Source: an uncultured Verrucomicrobiales bacterium | GTDB lineage: Bacteria; Verrucomicrobiota; Verrucomicrobiia; Verrucomicrobiales; Akkermansiaceae | NCBI GenBank assembly: GCA_937969125.1 | Contig: CALBVA010000226.1 | Span: 1-14,694, forward strand | DNA: 14,694 bases | Reading direction: 5' to 3' | Part shown: positions 12,954 to 14,694 of the stretch, piece by piece | Layout: the number at the start of each line of letters is the position of its first letter | Numbering within the stretch: the stretch's first letter is position 1 | Position numbers and translations under genes: made by a program | Notes under the pieces: model-generated | What the model saw: only the letters and a program-made list of their open reading frames with translations | Told to the model about the DNA's origin: nothing | Databases searched by the model: none

Positions 12954-14640
12954 TTTTGATGAGCGAGGAAATCGCCGGGTGCTGCTTCACGAAGTCGGGG
13001 AGCTGGTTGTAGAGATTCTTTGCGGCGGCTTGATTCCCAGCGCGTGCCTCAAATTTTAAGAGTGCAGCTGCAGCGAGCGGATTTCGGAGCTGGCTGAGTT
13101 GGCAGGCTTTTCTGAGCGCTTCGCGGGCAGCTTGCGGATCATGTCCTGAGTATTCCGGGTTTGCGAGAAGTTCACCCAGATTGATCCACGCAGGAACATA
13201 GCCAGGATAGACGCTCAGAGATTCCTCGTATTTCGCTTCGGCCTCATCCAGTCGTCCCATTTTACGATAGCAGTTGGCTAGATTGTATTTCCCTATGTAG
13301 TCGTTCGGAGAAATCTTAATCGCTTTTTCGTAGAGCGGAATCGCTTCAGCATTTCTGCCCTCCATCTGCAGCAGGCTGGCATAATTTTGCAGGCCGATTG
13401 CCTCCCTCGGTTGGGCCTTGATGGCATGTGAAAAGAGAGCCTCGCTGTCATTCCAGACCTTCACCTGTTGATGCGCAAGCGTGCCCAGTATGAGCGTGAT
13501 CACTCCGCCACTGATGAGGGCAGGTTTGCCAAATTTCACCAAACCCACCGCCAGCGTGAAAACCGGACCAAGCATCGCGAGATAGGTGTAACGATCAGCA
13601 GTGAAGCTGTTCCCGACATACACCAGACCTGAAGAGGGGAGCCAAAGAATAAGAAACCAGGCTATGCCGAAGAAGGCCTCCGGCCACTCCTTCCGCTTCC
13701 GCCAAAGCAAGGCCACCACAGAAATCAAGGCAAGCCACCCAAGAGGAAAGAGGACCATGCCATAAGGCGGAAAGGGATACTGAAAGGAGAGATCTACCGG
13801 CACCACCATGCGCCAGAAGTAGAACCACACACCGGTCGCCATCGTGACGAGTCGGGTGGTCAATGAGCCCCCGACAAAGTCGGAATGCGTCCCAGTGTAT
13901 TGCACCCAGATGCCGAGGGCGGTCGCGATGATCGCCGGCATCCACCAGATGATTTTCCCGAGCCCGCTGCGCACCAGGACGGGGAGTGGATTCTTCTGAA
14001 TGATGAAGCCTGTGCGCCACCAATCGATGAGCATCAGCAGGAGCGGAAGGACTACCACGCTGGGTTTTGCCATGAGCGCGGGGAGAAAAAGAAGCACCGA
14101 GAGCCACCGCCGATCATGAAGATACGCGAGCAAACTGCCGAAGAAAAAGAAGCCGCTCAGGACGTCCTTCCGCTCGGACACCCACGCCACCGACTCGACG
14201 TGAAGTGGATGAATCGCGAACACCGCCGCGAGAAAGAAAGCCACCGCCAGGACATGATTCGCGGCGAGCTTTCGTAGAGCACAGAGTCGCAGGCCACAGA
14301 AAAACACGAGCACCGTGGACAGGGCGTGTAACAGCACACTCATCGCATGATGGCCGCCGGGATTTTCCAGCCCCCACAGCTCGACATCGATCATGTGACT
14401 GATCCATGTCAGTGGATGCCACACATTTCCCACCCCCTCATGCATGAGCGGCTTCCCGAGCTCACGCTGGGTAAAGGCCCAATTGACCCCCACTCCGGTG
14501 AGGCCCTCATTGACGTAACCATTCCGGGTCACGAAGGCGGGATCGTCATACTGCACGAAGTCCGCGCGAAAGGACGGAAAGAAAACCGCCCCCACCAGAC
14601 CAATCAAAATGAGGGAGAGTATAAGCGCATGCCGAGCCAT
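12934..14640 (-). CDS. polytopic membrane TPR protein, TMTC-like GT-C glycosyltransferase candidate
   Basis: The 568-residue protein has an N-terminal membrane part of about 400 residues with many hydrophobic helices, then three tetratricopeptide repeats at about 413-446, 447-480 and 481-514. The membrane part has landmarks shared with bacterial TPR membrane proteins and eukaryotic TMTC O-mannosyltransferases: a first-loop acidic pair Tyr-Asp-Asp-Pro at 31-34, Trp-His-Pro-Leu-Thr at 74-78, His-Pro-Leu-His-Val-Glu-Ser-Val-Ala-Trp at 144-153 followed by Ser-Glu-Arg-Lys-Asp-Val-Leu-Ser, and Thr-Ala-Asp-Arg-Tyr-Thr-Tyr-Leu at 347-354. The GT-C fold implies a polyprenyl-phosphate sugar donor and a periplasmic reaction; substrate is unknown. 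The ATG at 14640 is preferred, with AAGGA three bases upstream; the frame extends 12 codons further to a TTG at 14676. It is convergent with the HAD gene. Confidence 0.86.
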   Translation of the reverse strand: MARHALILSLILIGLVGAVFFPSFRADFVQYDDPAFVTRNGYVNEGLTGVGVNWAFTQRELGKPLMHEGVGNVWHPLTWISHMIDVELWGLENPGGHHAMSVLLHALSTVLVFFCGLRLCALRKLAANHVLAVAFFLAAVFAIHPLHVESVAWVSERKDVLSGFFFFGSLLAYLHDRRWLSVLLFLPALMAKPSVVVLPLLLMLIDWWRTGFIIQKNPLPVLVRSGLGKIIWWMPAIIATALGIWVQYTGTHSDFVGGSLTTRLVTMATGVWFYFWRMVVPVDLSFQYPFPPYGMVLFPLGWLALISVVALLWRKRKEWPEAFFGIAWFLILWLPSSGLVYVGNSFTADRYTYLAMLGPVFTLAVGLVKFGKPALISGGVITLILGTLAHQQVKVWNDSEALFSHAIKAQPREAIGLQNYASLLQMEGRNAEAIPLYEKAIKISPNDYIGKYNLANCYRKMGRLDEAEAKYEESLSVYPGYVPAWINLGELLANPEYSGHDPQAAREALRKACQLSQLRNPLAAAALLKFEARAGNQAAAKNLYNQLPDFVKQHPAISSLIKITPTPR

Positions 14641-14647
14641 CAGTCCT

Positions 14648-14676
14648 TGATTAAGGAACGCCCTTCGATCTGTCAA
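14648..14676 (-). promoter_or_regulatory. possible promoter of the TPR membrane protein gene
   Basis: On the minus strand a perfect TTGACA lies at 14676-14671. It is followed by CTTAAT (14655-14650) at a 15-base spacing, or by the weaker TAATCA (14653-14648) at 17 bases. The ATG at 14640 lies only about 9 bases beyond, so the transcript would have almost no leader. The -35 match is exact but the -10 is poor, and sigma preferences of this organism are unknown. Confidence 0.22.
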
Positions 14677-14694
14677 TCGGCCCGCTGGGATGAT

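Overview
The window most likely comes from a Gram-negative bacterium of the Verrucomicrobiota (Planctomycetes-Verrucomicrobia-Chlamydiae group). This is inference. It rests on a complete Kdo transferase gene (so Kdo-type lipopolysaccharide), a secreted PQQ-type beta-propeller with the Asp-Asp-Trp-Pro-Arg-Trp N-terminus common in that superphylum, a secreted alpha/beta hydrolase with a long tail, weak Shine-Dalgarno signals, and several secreted or membrane proteins of no familiar family. The content is mainly chromosomal housekeeping and cell-envelope genes. I see no tRNA, rRNA, CRISPR array, phage module or intact insertion sequence.

Layout. Positions 1-1727 (+) hold the 3' end of a DUF4230-type gene and a secreted beta-propeller gene. 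Positions 1825-4992 (-) hold rnc (RNase III), a secreted esterase-like hydrolase and tsaD (tRNA t6A synthesis), with gaps of 75 and 192 bp. Positions 4993-5507 hold no intact gene, but do contain a decayed transposase tail. Positions 5508-11183 (-) form a tight six-gene run: a single-pass membrane protein, a four-helix membrane protein, a secreted protein, an AsmA-like protein, rsmD and waaA. Junctions are 7 bp apart, ATGA overlap, 12 bp apart, ATGA overlap and 1 bp apart, so it is very probably one operon. Positions 11269-12953 (+) hold a GT28/MGDG-synthase-like glycosyltransferase coupled by ATGA overlap to a HAD phosphatase-like gene. Positions 12934-14640 (-) hold a polytopic TPR protein of the TMTC-like GT-C class, convergent with and overlapping the HAD gene by 20 bp.

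How the genes fit together. Much of the window concerns the envelope: WaaA adds Kdo to lipid A, AsmA-like proteins are linked to outer-membrane lipid homeostasis or transport, the GT28-like enzyme probably glycosylates a lipid, and the TMTC-like protein is a candidate membrane glycosyltransferase. RsmD, RNase III and TsaD belong to RNA modification and processing.

The most notable non-gene signal is a pair of related sequences, about 53 of 65 positions identical by hand count, at 1711-1775 and 5048-5112. Both decode on the minus strand as the C-terminal tail of an ISAs1-family-like transposase. One supplies the last residues and stop codon of the beta-propeller gene; the other carries an internal stop. 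I found no convincing new defence or biosynthetic system. The uncharacterised genes at the head of the waaA operon are the best candidates for new biology.
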